Positions 1 to 9,021 of a DNA stretch of 64,000 nt are shown one piece after another. The translations under genes were made by a program, and so were the position numbers. The notes beneath the pieces were generated by a model that saw only the letters and a program-made list of their open reading frames with translations, was not told where the DNA came from and did not search any database. Numbering within the stretch: the first letter of the stretch is position 1; each line of letters opens with the position of its first letter. The DNA is from Nocardia cyriacigeorgica (GTDB taxonomy: Bacteria; Actinomycetota; Actinomycetes; Mycobacteriales; Mycobacteriaceae), in assembly GCF_005863245.1 (NCBI RefSeq), contig NZ_VBUT01000004.1, positions 1 through 64,000 on the forward strand. The letters run 5' to 3'.

Positions 1-1
1 G

Positions 2-3000
2 GTCGGCGAAGGCGCAGGCAACGCGCTTGGCAACCGGGCCAAGCAGTTCGCCACCGACTACGCCACCGAAGTCGCCTCCGATATCGGCTCCCAGGCCGCG
101 ATGGCCGCGATCACCGGCGAAGAATTCGAACTCTCGGCCGACACGTTCACCAGCGCCGCCGCCGGCGCCGCGCAGAACCAATTCGACCGCGGCGGCAACG
201 ACAACGGCGGGGCGAGAACGGGCCTGCGGGCGGCTCCGAAAACGACGGCGGGCCCAATGGTTCCGGCAATGACAGCGGAAACAACAGCGACGAGGGCGGA
301 AACCAGAGCACCGGCAACGACGGTGACCGCGGCGGAGACAACCCCAGCGGCAACAATGATCGCGGCGGGGAGAATTCACCGAACAACACCGGAAACCAGC
401 CCGGCCAAACCACCCCCGCCAACGCCAACAGCAACGCCAACGACTCCGGCAACGGCAACAGCAACAGCAACAGCAACGGCAACGAGCCTCCCGCCCGCAC
501 CCAACCCGCCTCCAGCGGCGCCCCCGATAACAACACGGGCCCCACTAACAGCGAGAACCCCAACTCCGGCGCGAACAACCCGGACGGCTCCAACCAGCCT
601 CCGAATCAGCAGCCGACGCAAACCGCCCCTGCCGGAACCGAAACCGGCACCCAGCACGACGGCAACCAGTCCGGCAACACCCCGCCCGCCGAACAACCGC
701 AGCCCAACAGCCCCGGCAACAACCCGAGCGACGGCGCCAACCCTCCCGATAACACCAACAGCCCAGGCGGCAACACCCCGTCGAACGACCCGGCGACCCA
801 ACCCTCCTCCACCCAGGCCGAAGGCGACGATCGCGGCGGAAACGAGCGCCCGAACCACTCCGGCAACGAAGGCCCCTCGGGCAACAACGCCCCCACCAAC
901 CAGAACCCGACACCGAGCTCCCTGGACCTGCCGGCTCAGGACGACCCCTCGACTCAGCCGACCCAGACCCCGAGCTCCCTCGACCTCCCGCCTCAGGACA
1001 ACTCCGGCACCGGAACCCAGCCGCCGAACTCACCGAACACCCCGCAGGACAACTCCGGCACGGGCACACAGCCTTCGAACTCACCGAACAGCCCACAGGA
1101 CGACTCGGGCACCGGCGCGCAGTCGCCGAATTCGCCGAACCTACCGCCGGATAACTCCGCCAACCCCAATGGCACCCAGTCCCAGGGCAACTCAGGCAAC
1201 CCCACCCAACCGCCGAGTTCCCTGGACCTCCCGAACCAGCCCACCTCGTCCACCCCCGGCACGACTCCACTCGACCTCCCGGACCAGGGCAACCAGAACA
1301 CGCCGTCACCCAACCAGGACCCCGGCCTCGACCTACCTCCCCAAACGGACGCCCCGACCAACGCACCCACGCGCCCTCTCGACCTTCCCGCCCAGGACCC
1401 GAACACCGGCACCGAGAACACCAACTCCCCGACCCAGGGCGCCACAACCACCGGCCAGCCCTCCACCGGCATGCCGTCCGCGGGCCAGCCGGCCATGGGC
1501 AACCCGTCCACCAGCCAGTCCAGCACCGGCATGCCTTCCTCCGGCGTCCCGTCCTCGCCGAGCCCGTCGGGCACACCATCCACACCGACGTCTCCGCCCA
1601 CGTCGAACTCACCGGACACCAACTCGCCCAGTCCCACTCCGCAGCGCGGCAACACCACCGACAACCCGACGTCGACAACCGACACCTCGACCACGGCAGC
1701 GTCCTCCGCTACGGCCACCGCCCCGCCACCCACCACCTTCACGCCTCCGGCCCAACCCTCCGACTCCCCGCGCTCCACCCACTCCGCAGACCCCGCAGCC
1801 GCGCCGGCGCAAGCAGCCCAGCCGACCTCGCAGCCCCGAACGCAGCGTCCGACAACGCAACCCGGCCCGTCATCGACCCCTCCGAACAACTCGCCTGCCG
1901 ACCGCCCCGGCCCCGCCAATACTTCGCCGTCGCCCGGCCCCGCCCGATCTAACACACCAGCCGGAAGCCCCACCAACGGCCCCAGCGCGCCCAACAACCC
2001 GTCAGCCCGCCCGGCCCGACAGAACACTCCGGCGGACACCACCGATGGTCCCACCCCGGCCAATGCTCACCCGAATCCGTCATCCGGCCCTGCCCGACCC
2101 GACACCATACCCCCGGGCAGCGCCACCAACCCCAGCGCGGCCGACGCAAACACCGATCCGGCATCGAGCCCCACCCGCCCGAACGGCTCGAATCAGTCCG
2201 GCCGTCCCGGCCCAGCCGATGGCTTCCGCGACTCGAATCCCAACGGCTCCACGGACCCCAGTCGGCTCGGCCCGAATCCGACGACCCAGCCCACCGGCCC
2301 CCACGCGACGAATCCCCCGGCGCGCACCCCGGATTCACCGCAACCCCACCGTCCCGGCCACAATCCGGCCATCCACAAGTACGTGGCCCACTTCAACGAC
2401 GGCCGCCCGATCCCCCGCGACCCCTTCTACGCGGGCCAGTACAACCCGCACATCGGCCGCTACCAGCCGACCGAAGCCGAATTCCAAGCCGAACGCGCCC
2501 AACTCGCGAACTCCGCACCCAGCCGCCCGACCGCGCCCGGCCAACCGAACACCACCCCGCAGGCTCACCCAGGCACCCCGCACTACCCCAATCAGCCGAA
2601 CCCGAATACCGCACCGAACCCGTACAACCAGACGCCGACCAACTACAACCCCGGCAACCCCGCCAACTTCCCCGACTCCCGCGCCCCCATGTCGGAACCC
2701 CCGACAACCCCCAACCGCGGCACCCCCACCCAGCACCCCGGGTACGCCAACTACCCCAGCCCACAGGGCAACCCGACCCATCACACCCCGAACAACTCAC
2801 CCCACTCCGGCCAGCGCCCACCAGCCCAGCAACCGCCCCGCCCGACCCCGGGCAACCCCACCCGCCCGAACACCCCCAACCAGCACGGCGGCCCCAACCA
2901 CACCCCGCCCTCCAACTACACCCCTGCCTTCGAAACCCAGAAACGCAGCGCCCAAGAATGGCTCGACCGCCTCAACCGCATGGGCGGCACCCACCCCAAC

Positions 3001-4476
3001 TCCTCCCCCTGGGCCTCCCCGAACCACTCCACACCCCCGGCCGACTCCACCTCACCGCGATCACCGGATCCATCCACAACACGCCCGACCGACCCGATCC
3101 CGAACCGCCCGACCAACACTCCGGCCAACCCCACGCCATCCCGGACGGCCGACCCAAGCTTCCCCACTCCGAACCGTCCGTCCGACCCCGCACGCACCGA
3201 CTCCGCTCCGAACCGGCCGACGGATGCCGCACCGACCTCGACTCCACACCGGCCGGCCGACTCGAACCCACCCCGCCCAGCCGAGCCCACCCAAACCCGG
3301 CCGGCCGACTCCACCGCGCCCAACGGCAATCAGCCCACCAACCAGGGCCCCATCCCCGCCGACACCCGCACCCCGAAGCCCGACGCCCCGTCGTCCCCCG
3401 ACAAATCCGATGTCACACCGCCCACCAAGCCGGACACCACCCGCGACACCGGTCTCCCCGACAACGTCAACCACACCCCCCACAGCACCAGCATCGGCGA
3501 CGACCCCACCACGCATCGCGTCCGCGAAAACCTCCGCAACGAGGGCCATTTCGACCTCATCATGCACGCCGACCGCAACGGCGACCCCGGCCTCACCGCC
3601 GACCAAATGGTCCGAGCCATCCAAGACAACCCCAACTACACCCCCGGCACCCCCGTCCGAATCGCCGGCTGCCACCTGGCCAACAACCCCACCCTCGCCC
3701 AAGACATAGCCAACCGCCTCAACGCCCCCGTCACCGTAGCCACCGACGCAGTAGGCGTCCCCAACAAACCCGATTCCCCCGCCCACATCCGCAACGGCGG
3801 CCAATGGGTAACCCACCACCCCGCCTCCCCCACCGGCGAAACCCCCACCCCCACCCGCCACGAACCGTCCACGCCATCCCCCTCCGATCCGAGCGAGCCT
3901 GTGGATTACATGGCCACAGAGAACGACGGCGACGGTGGCGCTCCCCCGGGAGTCCGCTTGCCAGACGGGACATTCCTTCCCGATGGCGAGTACCAACGTG
4001 TTGTCAAGGGAGCCGTGACCTACTACCTCGACTCCGAGGGACGACCGCTCGCTGCTGTCGCCGAACTCAACCCTCCCGCCAGGTATAAAAAGCGTGGTGT
4101 AGGCCACCTCGATCACACTGAGGGGTGGATCGACGGTCTGGATAACCGAGGGCATATGGTCCCCGAAGCTGGCGTTGAGAACCATAAGGACGTGAATGTG
4201 AGAGAGAACATTTTCTCTCAGCAAGGAAACGCGAACACTTCGGCAAAGAAGAAATGGGAGAACGCGGCAATCAAGTATGCGAAATCCCATCCGGGAACAA
4301 CCATGGTTGCTACAATTAATGGTCGAGTCGATACAGGACGACCAGTAAGTTCAACTTATTCGCTCTACGATAGCGACGGCAATGAAATACCCGGTTTTCG
4401 CGTTACAATCGACAACCCGAACACCACGCAGCGAGCAAACACAGCACCACCGAATCCAACCTATCCAAGCCCTTGA
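2..4476 (+). CDS. Secreted polymorphic toxin with C-terminal nuclease domain; 5' truncated, apparent frameshift
   Basis: The gene starts before the window. It reads in frame 2 to about base 211 (helical segment GNALGNRAKQFATDYATEVA) and then continues in frame 1 to the TGA at 4476, so one base appears to be missing at the GGGG run 209–212. About 1,100 residues of Pro/Asn/Ser/Thr/Gly-rich linker follow. Next comes a compact module with His (codon 3565–3567, in MHADRNG) and Cys (codon 3670–3672, in AGCHLAN), spaced like a clan CD caspase-type protease. The tip has the DNA/RNA non-specific endonuclease signature DNRGH (4141–4155, catalytic His 4153–4155) and a downstream Q-x4-N...W-E pattern that fits the metal-binding part of NucA/NUC1 enzymes. 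Base composition turns AT-richer after about 4080, as expected for an exchangeable toxin tip. Type VII export is inferred from the architecture; no secretion domain is in the window. Confidence 0.72.
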   Translation, partial: RRRRRQRAWQPGQAVRHRLRHRSRLRYRLPGRDGRDHRRRIRTLGRHVHQRRRRRRAEPIRPRRQRQRRGENGPAGGSENDGGPNGSGNDSGNNSDEGGNQSTGNDGDRGGDNPSGNNDRGGENSPNNTGNQPGQTTPANANSNANDSGNGNSNSNSNGNEPPARTQPASSGAPDNNTGPTNSENPNSGANNPDGSNQPPNQQPTQTAPAGTETGTQHDGNQSGNTPPAEQPQPNSPGNNPSDGANPPDNTNSPGGNTPSNDPATQPSSTQAEGDDRGGNERPNHSGNEGPSGNNAPTNQNPTPSSLDLPAQDDPSTQPTQTPSSLDLPPQDNSGTGTQPPNSPNTPQDNSGTGTQPSNSPNSPQDDSGTGAQSPNSPNLPPDNSANPNGTQSQGNSGNPTQPPSSLDLPNQPTSSTPGTTPLDLPDQGNQNTPSPNQDPGLDLPPQTDAPTNAPTRPLDLPAQDPNTGTENTNSPTQGATTTGQPSTGMPSAGQPAMGNPSTSQSSTGMPSSGVPSSPSPSGTPSTPTSPPTSNSPDTNSPSPTPQRGNTTDNPTSTTDTSTTAASSATATAPPPTTFTPPAQPSDSPRSTHSADPAAAPAQAAQPTSQPRTQRPTTQPGPSSTPPNNSPADRPGPANTSPSPGPARSNTPAGSPTNGPSAPNNPSARPARQNTPADTTDGPTPANAHPNPSSGPARPDTIPPGSATNPSAADANTDPASSPTRPNGSNQSGRPGPADGFRDSNPNGSTDPSRLGPNPTTQPTGPHATNPPARTPDSPQPHRPGHNPAIHKYVAHFNDGRPIPRDPFYAGQYNPHIGRYQPTEAEFQAERAQLANSAPSRPTAPGQPNTTPQAHPGTPHYPNQPNPNTAPNPYNQTPTNYNPGNPANFPDSRAPMSEPPTTPNRGTPTQHPGYANYPSPQGNPTHHTPNNSPHSGQRPPAQQPPRPTPGNPTRPNTPNQHGGPNHTPPSNYTPAFETQKRSAQEWLDRLNRMGGTHPNSSPWASPNHSTPPADSTSPRSPDPSTTRPTDPIPNRPTNTPANPTPSRTADPSFPTPNRPSDPARTDSAPNRPTDAAPTSTPHRPADSNPPRPAEPTQTRPADSTAPNGNQPTNQGPIPADTRTPKPDAPSSPDKSDVTPPTKPDTTRDTGLPDNVNHTPHSTSIGDDPTTHRVRENLRNEGHFDLIMHADRNGDPGLTADQMVRAIQDNPNYTPGTPVRIAGCHLANNPTLAQDIANRLNAPVTVATDAVGVPNKPDSPAHIRNGGQWVTHHPASPTGETPTPTRHEPSTPSPSDPSEPVDYMATENDGDGGAPPGVRLPDGTFLPDGEYQRVVKGAVTYYLDSEGRPLAAVAELNPPARYKKRGVGHLDHTEGWIDGLDNRGHMVPEAGVENHKDVNVRENIFSQQGNANTSAKKKWENAAIKYAKSHPGTTMVATINGRVDTGRPVSSTYSLYDSDGNEIPGFRVTIDNPNTTQRANTAPPNPTYPSP
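994..1146 (+). repeat. Three tandem 51-bp units in the toxin linker
   Basis: Units at 994–1044, 1045–1095 and 1096–1146 each encode 17 residues of the form Q-D-(N/D)-S-G-T-G-(T/A)-Q-x-x-N-S-P-N-x-P. A degraded fourth unit (PDNSANPN...) follows. Several copies of SSLDLP surround the array (near 920, 970, 1215). The pattern shows the linker grows by slippage or unequal exchange. Confidence 0.8.
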
Positions 4477-4512
4477 GTCGCCCGACACACTCAACAAGAA
4501 TTGAGGTTCGGA

Positions 4513-4827
4513 ATGCCACGCGTTCCACTGGATGAGCAACACGCACTCGACGGAACGATTTCTACACTTGTACTCGAGGAGATGTACGAAGAAGATACTT
4601 CTGCTCAATTGGTTATCGAGTTGACCAACGAGGGAATCCAAGTGAGGCTCGAGGCAAGTACTCAATCCATGATAGTCCCATCCGATGACCTGTACCAGAC
4701 AGTGGGTCAACTCGTAAATCTCCACGAACGCTCAGGTTCCGGGCTCGCGCGGGCGGTATACCGATACACCAAAGAGCCGAGCGGTAGTTGGCGGATGTCG
4801 GCAGATTTCTCATACCGAGAAGCGTGA
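4513..4827 (+). CDS. Small acidic protein, candidate cognate immunity protein
   Basis: 104 residues, beginning 36 bases after the nuclease toxin stop. The ATG at 4513 was chosen because a GAGG Shine–Dalgarno motif (4503–4506) sits six bases upstream; a TTG at 4501 would extend it by four residues. The protein is soluble and acidic, with no signal peptide or membrane segment, and ends in a strand-rich VYRYTKEPSGSWRMSADFSY segment reminiscent of YezG/DUF600 immunity proteins. The position directly after a toxin tip, the low-GC codon use matching that tip, and the small cytoplasmic nature all suggest it neutralises the nuclease. The family is not assigned with confidence. Confidence 0.6.
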   Translation: MPRVPLDEQHALDGTISTLVLEEMYEEDTSAQLVIELTNEGIQVRLEASTQSMIVPSDDLYQTVGQLVNLHERSGSGLARAVYRYTKEPSGSWRMSADFSYREA

Positions 4828-4829
4828 GG

Positions 4830-4863
4830 AACCTATCGATCCAATCTGATAGGTTTCTTCCTC
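4830..4863 (+). terminator. Hairpin between the two immunity genes
   Basis: AACCTATC (4830–4837) pairs perfectly with GATAGGTT (4848–4855) around a 10-base loop, followed by the pyrimidine tract TCTTCCTC. It starts two bases after the stop of the upstream gene and ends at the next ATG, so it may attenuate read-through into the SMI1/KNR4 gene. Confidence 0.6.
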
Positions 4864-5544
4864 ATGACTGCAATGGAAACATTTGAAGCCTACACTTCCT
4901 GGCTCCGCGACAATGTGCCGTTGGCATATGAGAACCTCGCTCCCCCCGCGACTCCGGCTCAGCTGGACGAGTTGGAAGCACTGATCGGAAAAGAACTCCC
5001 AGCCGATGTCAGGGGTGTGCTCTCGATCCACAATGGCCAACGGAAGACGATGACTGCGTCGCGCTCCGCGTATGCGAATCCGTGCCTTCCTACATTGTCG
5101 TTTCTCTCGACGGAATCGATCGCCGAATGCTGGCAGGAATGGGCGGAGGTTCGCAGCGCTTCGGATATCGAAGATCTACAGGAAATGGGCGGTGTGCTGC
5201 CCGGCGCCGAAGGTCGGGTCAAGCCGCTCTACACTTCTCCGGGCTGGATTCCGCTGTGGTCCGACCCACGAGAACCGGACTATATCGGCCTCGACCTCGA
5301 CCCTGACGAGTACGGGATCGCCGGTCAAATAATCAATTTCGGCAGGAACGAGGATCAACATTTCCTGGCCGCGTCGAGTTTCGGCGAGTTGCTGTTGATC
5401 CTGCACGATGAGGTTCGAACCGGAGCCTGGCGAGCTACACAAATCAGCGATGGTGCGCAGATGCTGCCATGGTTCGGGGATCCCGAAGAGCACTTCTTCA
5501 ATGCACTCTACGAACGATTCGAGCAGCGGTCGATTACAGACTAG
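4864..5544 (+). CDS. SMI1/KNR4 (SUKH) family immunity protein
   Basis: 226 residues. The N-terminal part (about 25–60) has the SUKH pattern PATPAQLDELEALIGKELP...VLSIHNG. The middle has GWIPLWSDPREPDYIGLDLD, and about residue 150 onward gives GQIINFGRNEDQHFLAASSFGELL, the usual core of the SMI1/KNR4 fold. SUKH proteins commonly protect against nuclease toxins of contact-dependent and type VII polymorphic systems, which fits the nuclease-tipped toxin just upstream. The ATG at 4864 has no good Shine–Dalgarno motif; ATG 4873 is an alternative. It is unclear whether this or the smaller upstream protein is the cognate partner; arrays often keep orphan immunity genes. Confidence 0.85.
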   Translation: MTAMETFEAYTSWLRDNVPLAYENLAPPATPAQLDELEALIGKELPADVRGVLSIHNGQRKTMTASRSAYANPCLPTLSFLSTESIAECWQEWAEVRSASDIEDLQEMGGVLPGAEGRVKPLYTSPGWIPLWSDPREPDYIGLDLDPDEYGIAGQIINFGRNEDQHFLAASSFGELLLILHDEVRTGAWRATQISDGAQMLPWFGDPEEHFFNALYERFEQRSITD

Positions 5545-5649
5545 AACGCAATTCCGGGCGCATCGGGCTACCCGGTCGGATGCACGCGGCGGGTGACGGA
5601 CTCCGGCTGCTGGGCGTGAGCAAGCGGGACCGGAGGGGCCGGGCCATGA

Positions 5650-5984
5650 TTCCGAAGGGTTTTTTATCCAGAAAGATTGAGGAAAGAGTTGACAGAGATC
5701 GAACGCCACTACTCGCCCGGAACAGACCCCGTCGAGTACGCGAGATTTTTTGACAAGCCCTGACCGAGGATATCGAAAAACTCGTCACCAAGCCGGCTCC
5801 TTCGCACGATTTGACATTGTCGACCGCGAAGACCTGTCTATACGCCAGGCTGCAGATCGACCCCCGCGCCGCGAAGATCGAAACGTGGGAAACCGTAGTG
5901 AACACCATGCAGATCGCATTCGCATTGATGCAGGCCGCGAACACCCCGAAGGGCCACACCTTCCAGTGGGTCAGGGAACGGTAG
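5650..5984 (+). pseudogene. Frameshifted remnant, possibly a third immunity gene
   Basis: Two overlapping reading frames give one coherent protein if joined at about 5755. Frame 1 (5650–5763) ends ...GTDPVEYARFFDKP-stop. Frame 3 (5754–5984) has no start codon and continues LTEDIEKLV...LQIDPRAAKIETWETVVNTM to the TAG at 5982. The joined product is about 105 residues, soluble and mainly helical. The helical ETWETVV segment recalls the N-terminal part of Imm49-type immunity proteins, but this is weak. Position behind a toxin and two immunity genes fits decay of an immunity cassette. An ATG at 5646 in a third frame encodes only 35 residues and is not favoured. Confidence 0.45.
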
Positions 5985-6068
5985 GCGACTTGTCGCCTCT
6001 ACCGAGAAAAGCGCCCTCGCGGCCTCTCACCTTTGATGCAACGAGGGCACGTCCCGAGAGATCGACCT

Positions 6069-7493
6069 TTACCGGAGCTTCCATTCGGTGACGAGCAGGT
6101 CTATGAGCGCTTGATGCCGCGCCTCGACCAGGTCAGGAGTCCATTCTCGGTAGCCGAATGCCTGCGTCGTCAAGGCGAAACCGGCGCCTGCAGTGGCATA
6201 CTCGGATTTCATCCCAGCGAAGTCGACTCTGTCGACTCCGTGGCGTGGCCGGCGGTCGAGCAGGAGCAGGTTTCCCAACCGGTACACCCAGGAGTGCCGC
6301 TGCTCCGGGGTGAAATCGCGAACCCAGCCGTTGTCAGGCAGAGGATTCGGGGGCAGCACAAACTCGATGCTGATGGCGTCTGGACGGCGCGGTTCTGGGT
6401 CCCCGCCAAGGAGTTCCTCGAGCCGCAACAGGACGTAGCGGGCTATGTCTGGCATTCGGTACAGCTCACCGTCCAGCCGTCCGCGCCCGAGCCGCTTCTC
6501 CTCGTCATTGAGCCCGAATGAAGGCGCGTCGAGTCCTGCGCCTTCGCGCAGTTCCTTGCGGAGTCGGCCGAAGCGGGTTGCACGCAATCCAGGATTATTG
6601 CCGAGGAGCAGCAGCCACGCGCACAGTCGCTCGAGTCTCCGGAAGAGCTCATCGATGAACACCGGAGCGTCGCTATGGTTTTCGATGGCCCACACCGCCA
6701 CCGAGCGCCAGTCCCGGTAAGGCAGCCTGGCAAGCCGCTGCAACCACTTTCTGATCGGCTGCCAATCTGCGCTGAAGCTGACCGCGGGTGCGAACTCCAA
6801 CCCGCGCACATCCATGGCAGCGAAGATCCGGTATGCACTGACGCGATCGGCGGCAACCCGCACCGCCAGATAGGCCGGTTGGTTCAGGAGGGTAAAGAGC
6901 TCTTTGCGCCGAGCGCAGCTCCAATCCTCGATCTGGTCGTACAGCACCGCCGCGTTGTCGCGGATGGCTCGCTGCGATTCGGTCTCGACTGCGTGATCCG
7001 GCAGCGTGATCAGGTCGAGAATGTTGCCCGGTTCCTGCACATACTCGGCGAAGAATTGGCGATTAGGCCGATGTATCGCGATCCTCGGCCAGGACTCGTG
7101 TCCGGAGAGTTCGTGGCGCGATCTGACGATCAGATCATTCCAGTCGTCGGCCTCTTTGCCCGAGGACAGGTCTCTGAGCACCGCCCATAGGATGGTCAAC
7201 GTGGTCAACCGCTGCTGACCGTCCATAATTTCTAATTCACTCGACGACTTTTGCACCAGCATCATCCAGCCGAGAAAACACAAATCCTCTGCGGCGATGG
7301 CGTATTCCAGCGAATCGATCAGATGTAGCGACTGATCCGTGCTCCACAGGTATGGGCGTTGATAATCCGGGATGATCAGTTGGTGGTCGCCCGAGAAGAC
7401 TCGCCCCAGCGGGAGGCTGTGGATAGTCAAGGTTTTCGAGGTCGCACGTCGGTGGCCGCGTCGAGACGCTGCGGCGAACGGCGAAACTGCCAC
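6069..7493 (-). CDS. DUF262/DUF1524 (GmrSD-like) protein with degenerate HNH site
   Basis: 474 residues from a GTG with an AGGGAG motif upstream. The N-terminal DUF262 (ParB/sulfiredoxin-like) domain has IPDYQRPYLW (41–50) and IMDGQQRLTTL (89–99), the latter the usual nucleotide-binding/hydrolysis signature. The C-terminal part aligns with DUF1524, whose HNH core normally reads E-H-V/I-L-P-Q and ...LGNL-x-L-L-x-x-R-x-N. Here the first motif is EFVLPP (His replaced by Phe, codon 6360–6362) and the second is LGNLLLLDRRPRHG with Asn lost. GmrSD enzymes cut modified phage DNA, so the fold suggests phage defence, while the missing residues suggest the nuclease is inactive or altered. It is convergent with the immunity cassette. 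Confidence 0.85.
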   Translation of the reverse strand: MAVSPFAAASRRGHRRATSKTLTIHSLPLGRVFSGDHQLIIPDYQRPYLWSTDQSLHLIDSLEYAIAAEDLCFLGWMMLVQKSSSELEIMDGQQRLTTLTILWAVLRDLSSGKEADDWNDLIVRSRHELSGHESWPRIAIHRPNRQFFAEYVQEPGNILDLITLPDHAVETESQRAIRDNAAVLYDQIEDWSCARRKELFTLLNQPAYLAVRVAADRVSAYRIFAAMDVRGLEFAPAVSFSADWQPIRKWLQRLARLPYRDWRSVAVWAIENHSDAPVFIDELFRRLERLCAWLLLLGNNPGLRATRFGRLRKELREGAGLDAPSFGLNDEEKRLGRGRLDGELYRMPDIARYVLLRLEELLGGDPEPRRPDAISIEFVLPPNPLPDNGWVRDFTPEQRHSWVYRLGNLLLLDRRPRHGVDRVDFAGMKSEYATAGAGFALTTQAFGYREWTPDLVEARHQALIDLLVTEWKLR

Positions 7494-7749
7494 CGTTACT
7501 CCCTACCCATAGCGTGGGTTGTGCCCCCGCACGGCCAGACCAACACACGACAGACGCGCGGTGGAAATCGATGTCCCTCCGACCCGAGCAATGCGGTCAG
7601 GTCAGGTTGTAGCGGGCGCGGACGCGTGTCCACGGGCCTACGAACCGCCATCGGATCCCCTCCTACCTGGACCATTCTATCGACCACGATTGTCGGCACC
7701 GAGCCGCGTTACGCGTCTGGACTGATACTGGCCAACTACTCTGAACACT

Positions 7750-8448
7750 GTGACCCCGATGGCCAGGGAGTTTTCCGCGTACGGCCTCTCGCACCTGGTC
7801 GTGCTCGCGGTGTTCGTCGTGGGGGCGGTCGCGGTGGTGGCGATCGGGCGGCGGGAACGGGGGGAAGCCGGTCCGAGTGGGTTCGGTCGGGGGTTCGGGG
7901 TGGTGACGCTGGGGATTTACGCGGTGGTCCTGGGGGCGACGATGTTTCCGCCGACGGTGGGGCAGTCGGTGCCGTTGCGGTTGACGGATTTGGCGACGGT
8001 GGTGGCGGGGGTTGCGTTGGTGACGGGGTGGGGGTGGGCTTATGCGTTGACCTACTACTGGTGCCTGACGTTGAGTACGCAGGCGTTGGTGTCGCCGGCG
8101 TTGGAGAGCGAGGACTTTCCGCACTATGAGTTCTTGGGGTTCTGGGCAATTCACCTGCTGGTGGTGTGGGCGGCGATCTACCTGACGTGGGGTGTGGGGA
8201 TGCGCCCGGATTGGGGTAGTTATCGGATCGCGGTGGGGGCGACGGTGGCGTGGGTCGGGGTGACGTTCGTGTTCAATTCGCTGGCCGGCACGAATTATGG
8301 GTTCGTGAACCGGAAGCCGTCGACGCCTTCACTGCTCGATGTGCTCGGCCCGTGGCCGTGGTACCTGGGCACCGTCGCGATCATCTTGCTTGTCGTGTGG
8401 GCGTTGATGACCTGGCCGTGGGTGCGGAACCGGGACGGTCAGAAGTAG
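7750..8448 (+). CDS. TIGR02206/YwaF-family integral membrane protein
   Basis: 232 residues, GTG start (an in-frame ATG lies three codons later). About six hydrophobic helices are visible, starting at YGLSHLVVLAVFVVGAVAVV. The C-terminal signature GTNYGFVNRKPSTPSLLD...LGPWPWYL is diagnostic of the YwaF/TIGR02206 family. The function of the family is unknown. The 3' end overlaps the convergent gene by ten bases. Confidence 0.88.
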   Translation: MTPMAREFSAYGLSHLVVLAVFVVGAVAVVAIGRRERGEAGPSGFGRGFGVVTLGIYAVVLGATMFPPTVGQSVPLRLTDLATVVAGVALVTGWGWAYALTYYWCLTLSTQALVSPALESEDFPHYEFLGFWAIHLLVVWAAIYLTWGVGMRPDWGSYRIAVGATVAWVGVTFVFNSLAGTNYGFVNRKPSTPSLLDVLGPWPWYLGTVAIILLVVWALMTWPWVRNRDGQK

Positions 8449-8825
8449 CTCATCATCGCCGCGTCGAACTCGTCGGAGTCGGGGACGGCGGCGGGTGGGC
8501 GGTAGTCGAGTCCGCGGACGTGGGTGAGGAATTCGTCGGGGATGTCGATGGCGTAGCGGCTCAGGTAGTGGATGGAGTCGACCCGCCAGATCCAGGTGCC
8601 GTCGGAGATCAGGGATGCGGCGCTGGTGATCTGCTGGGTGTTGTCGATGAGGTCGCGTTCCACGTCGAGCACGTCGAGGACGGGTGGGGCGGCGCGCAGG
8701 TAATCGACGATCCGGGCGCGGTCGTCGATGGGGCGCTGGGTGAACGAGCCGAACAGCGACGGCAGATCGTCGTGGCCCCCGCTGTACATCTCCCGGAATA
8801 TGCCGACCGGCCGCAGCACCGTCAT
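8439..8825 (-). CDS. Hypothetical protein
   Basis: 128 residues. The ATG at 8825 was chosen because a strong purine-rich Shine–Dalgarno (GAGGAGGGAG) lies just upstream; a longer in-frame form from 8885 lacks support. The protein is soluble and acidic, with no signal peptide and no recognised domain. Its 3' end overlaps the TIGR02206 gene tail-to-tail. Confidence 0.6.
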   Translation of the reverse strand: MTVLRPVGIFREMYSGGHDDLPSLFGSFTQRPIDDRARIVDYLRAAPPVLDVLDVERDLIDNTQQITSAASLISDGTWIWRVDSIHYLSRYAIDIPDEFLTHVRGLDYRPPAAVPDSDEFDAAMMSYF

Positions 8826-9021
8826 GAAAACTCCCTCCTCCGTGCTGCGGTTCATGCTAGTCGGCCACGGGCAGGGCTGCGTCATCCTGACTGCGGCCGG
8901 ATACGCCGCAGCCGCCTCGATTTCCTTCGATCCGCATGCGATCCGGCGGGCCCTCGCACACCGCGACGACGCTCGGCGGCGGTCACCATGCGGGGCACCG
9001 CCGCCGAGCCCGCACGGCAGC

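Noticed and set aside
101..3709. 1,202-codon reading frame in frame 2
   Set aside because: After about base 211 it becomes a Thr/Arg/Pro-rich frame with no domain, while frame 1 carries the low-complexity linker and the nuclease tip; it is kept open only by GC composition.
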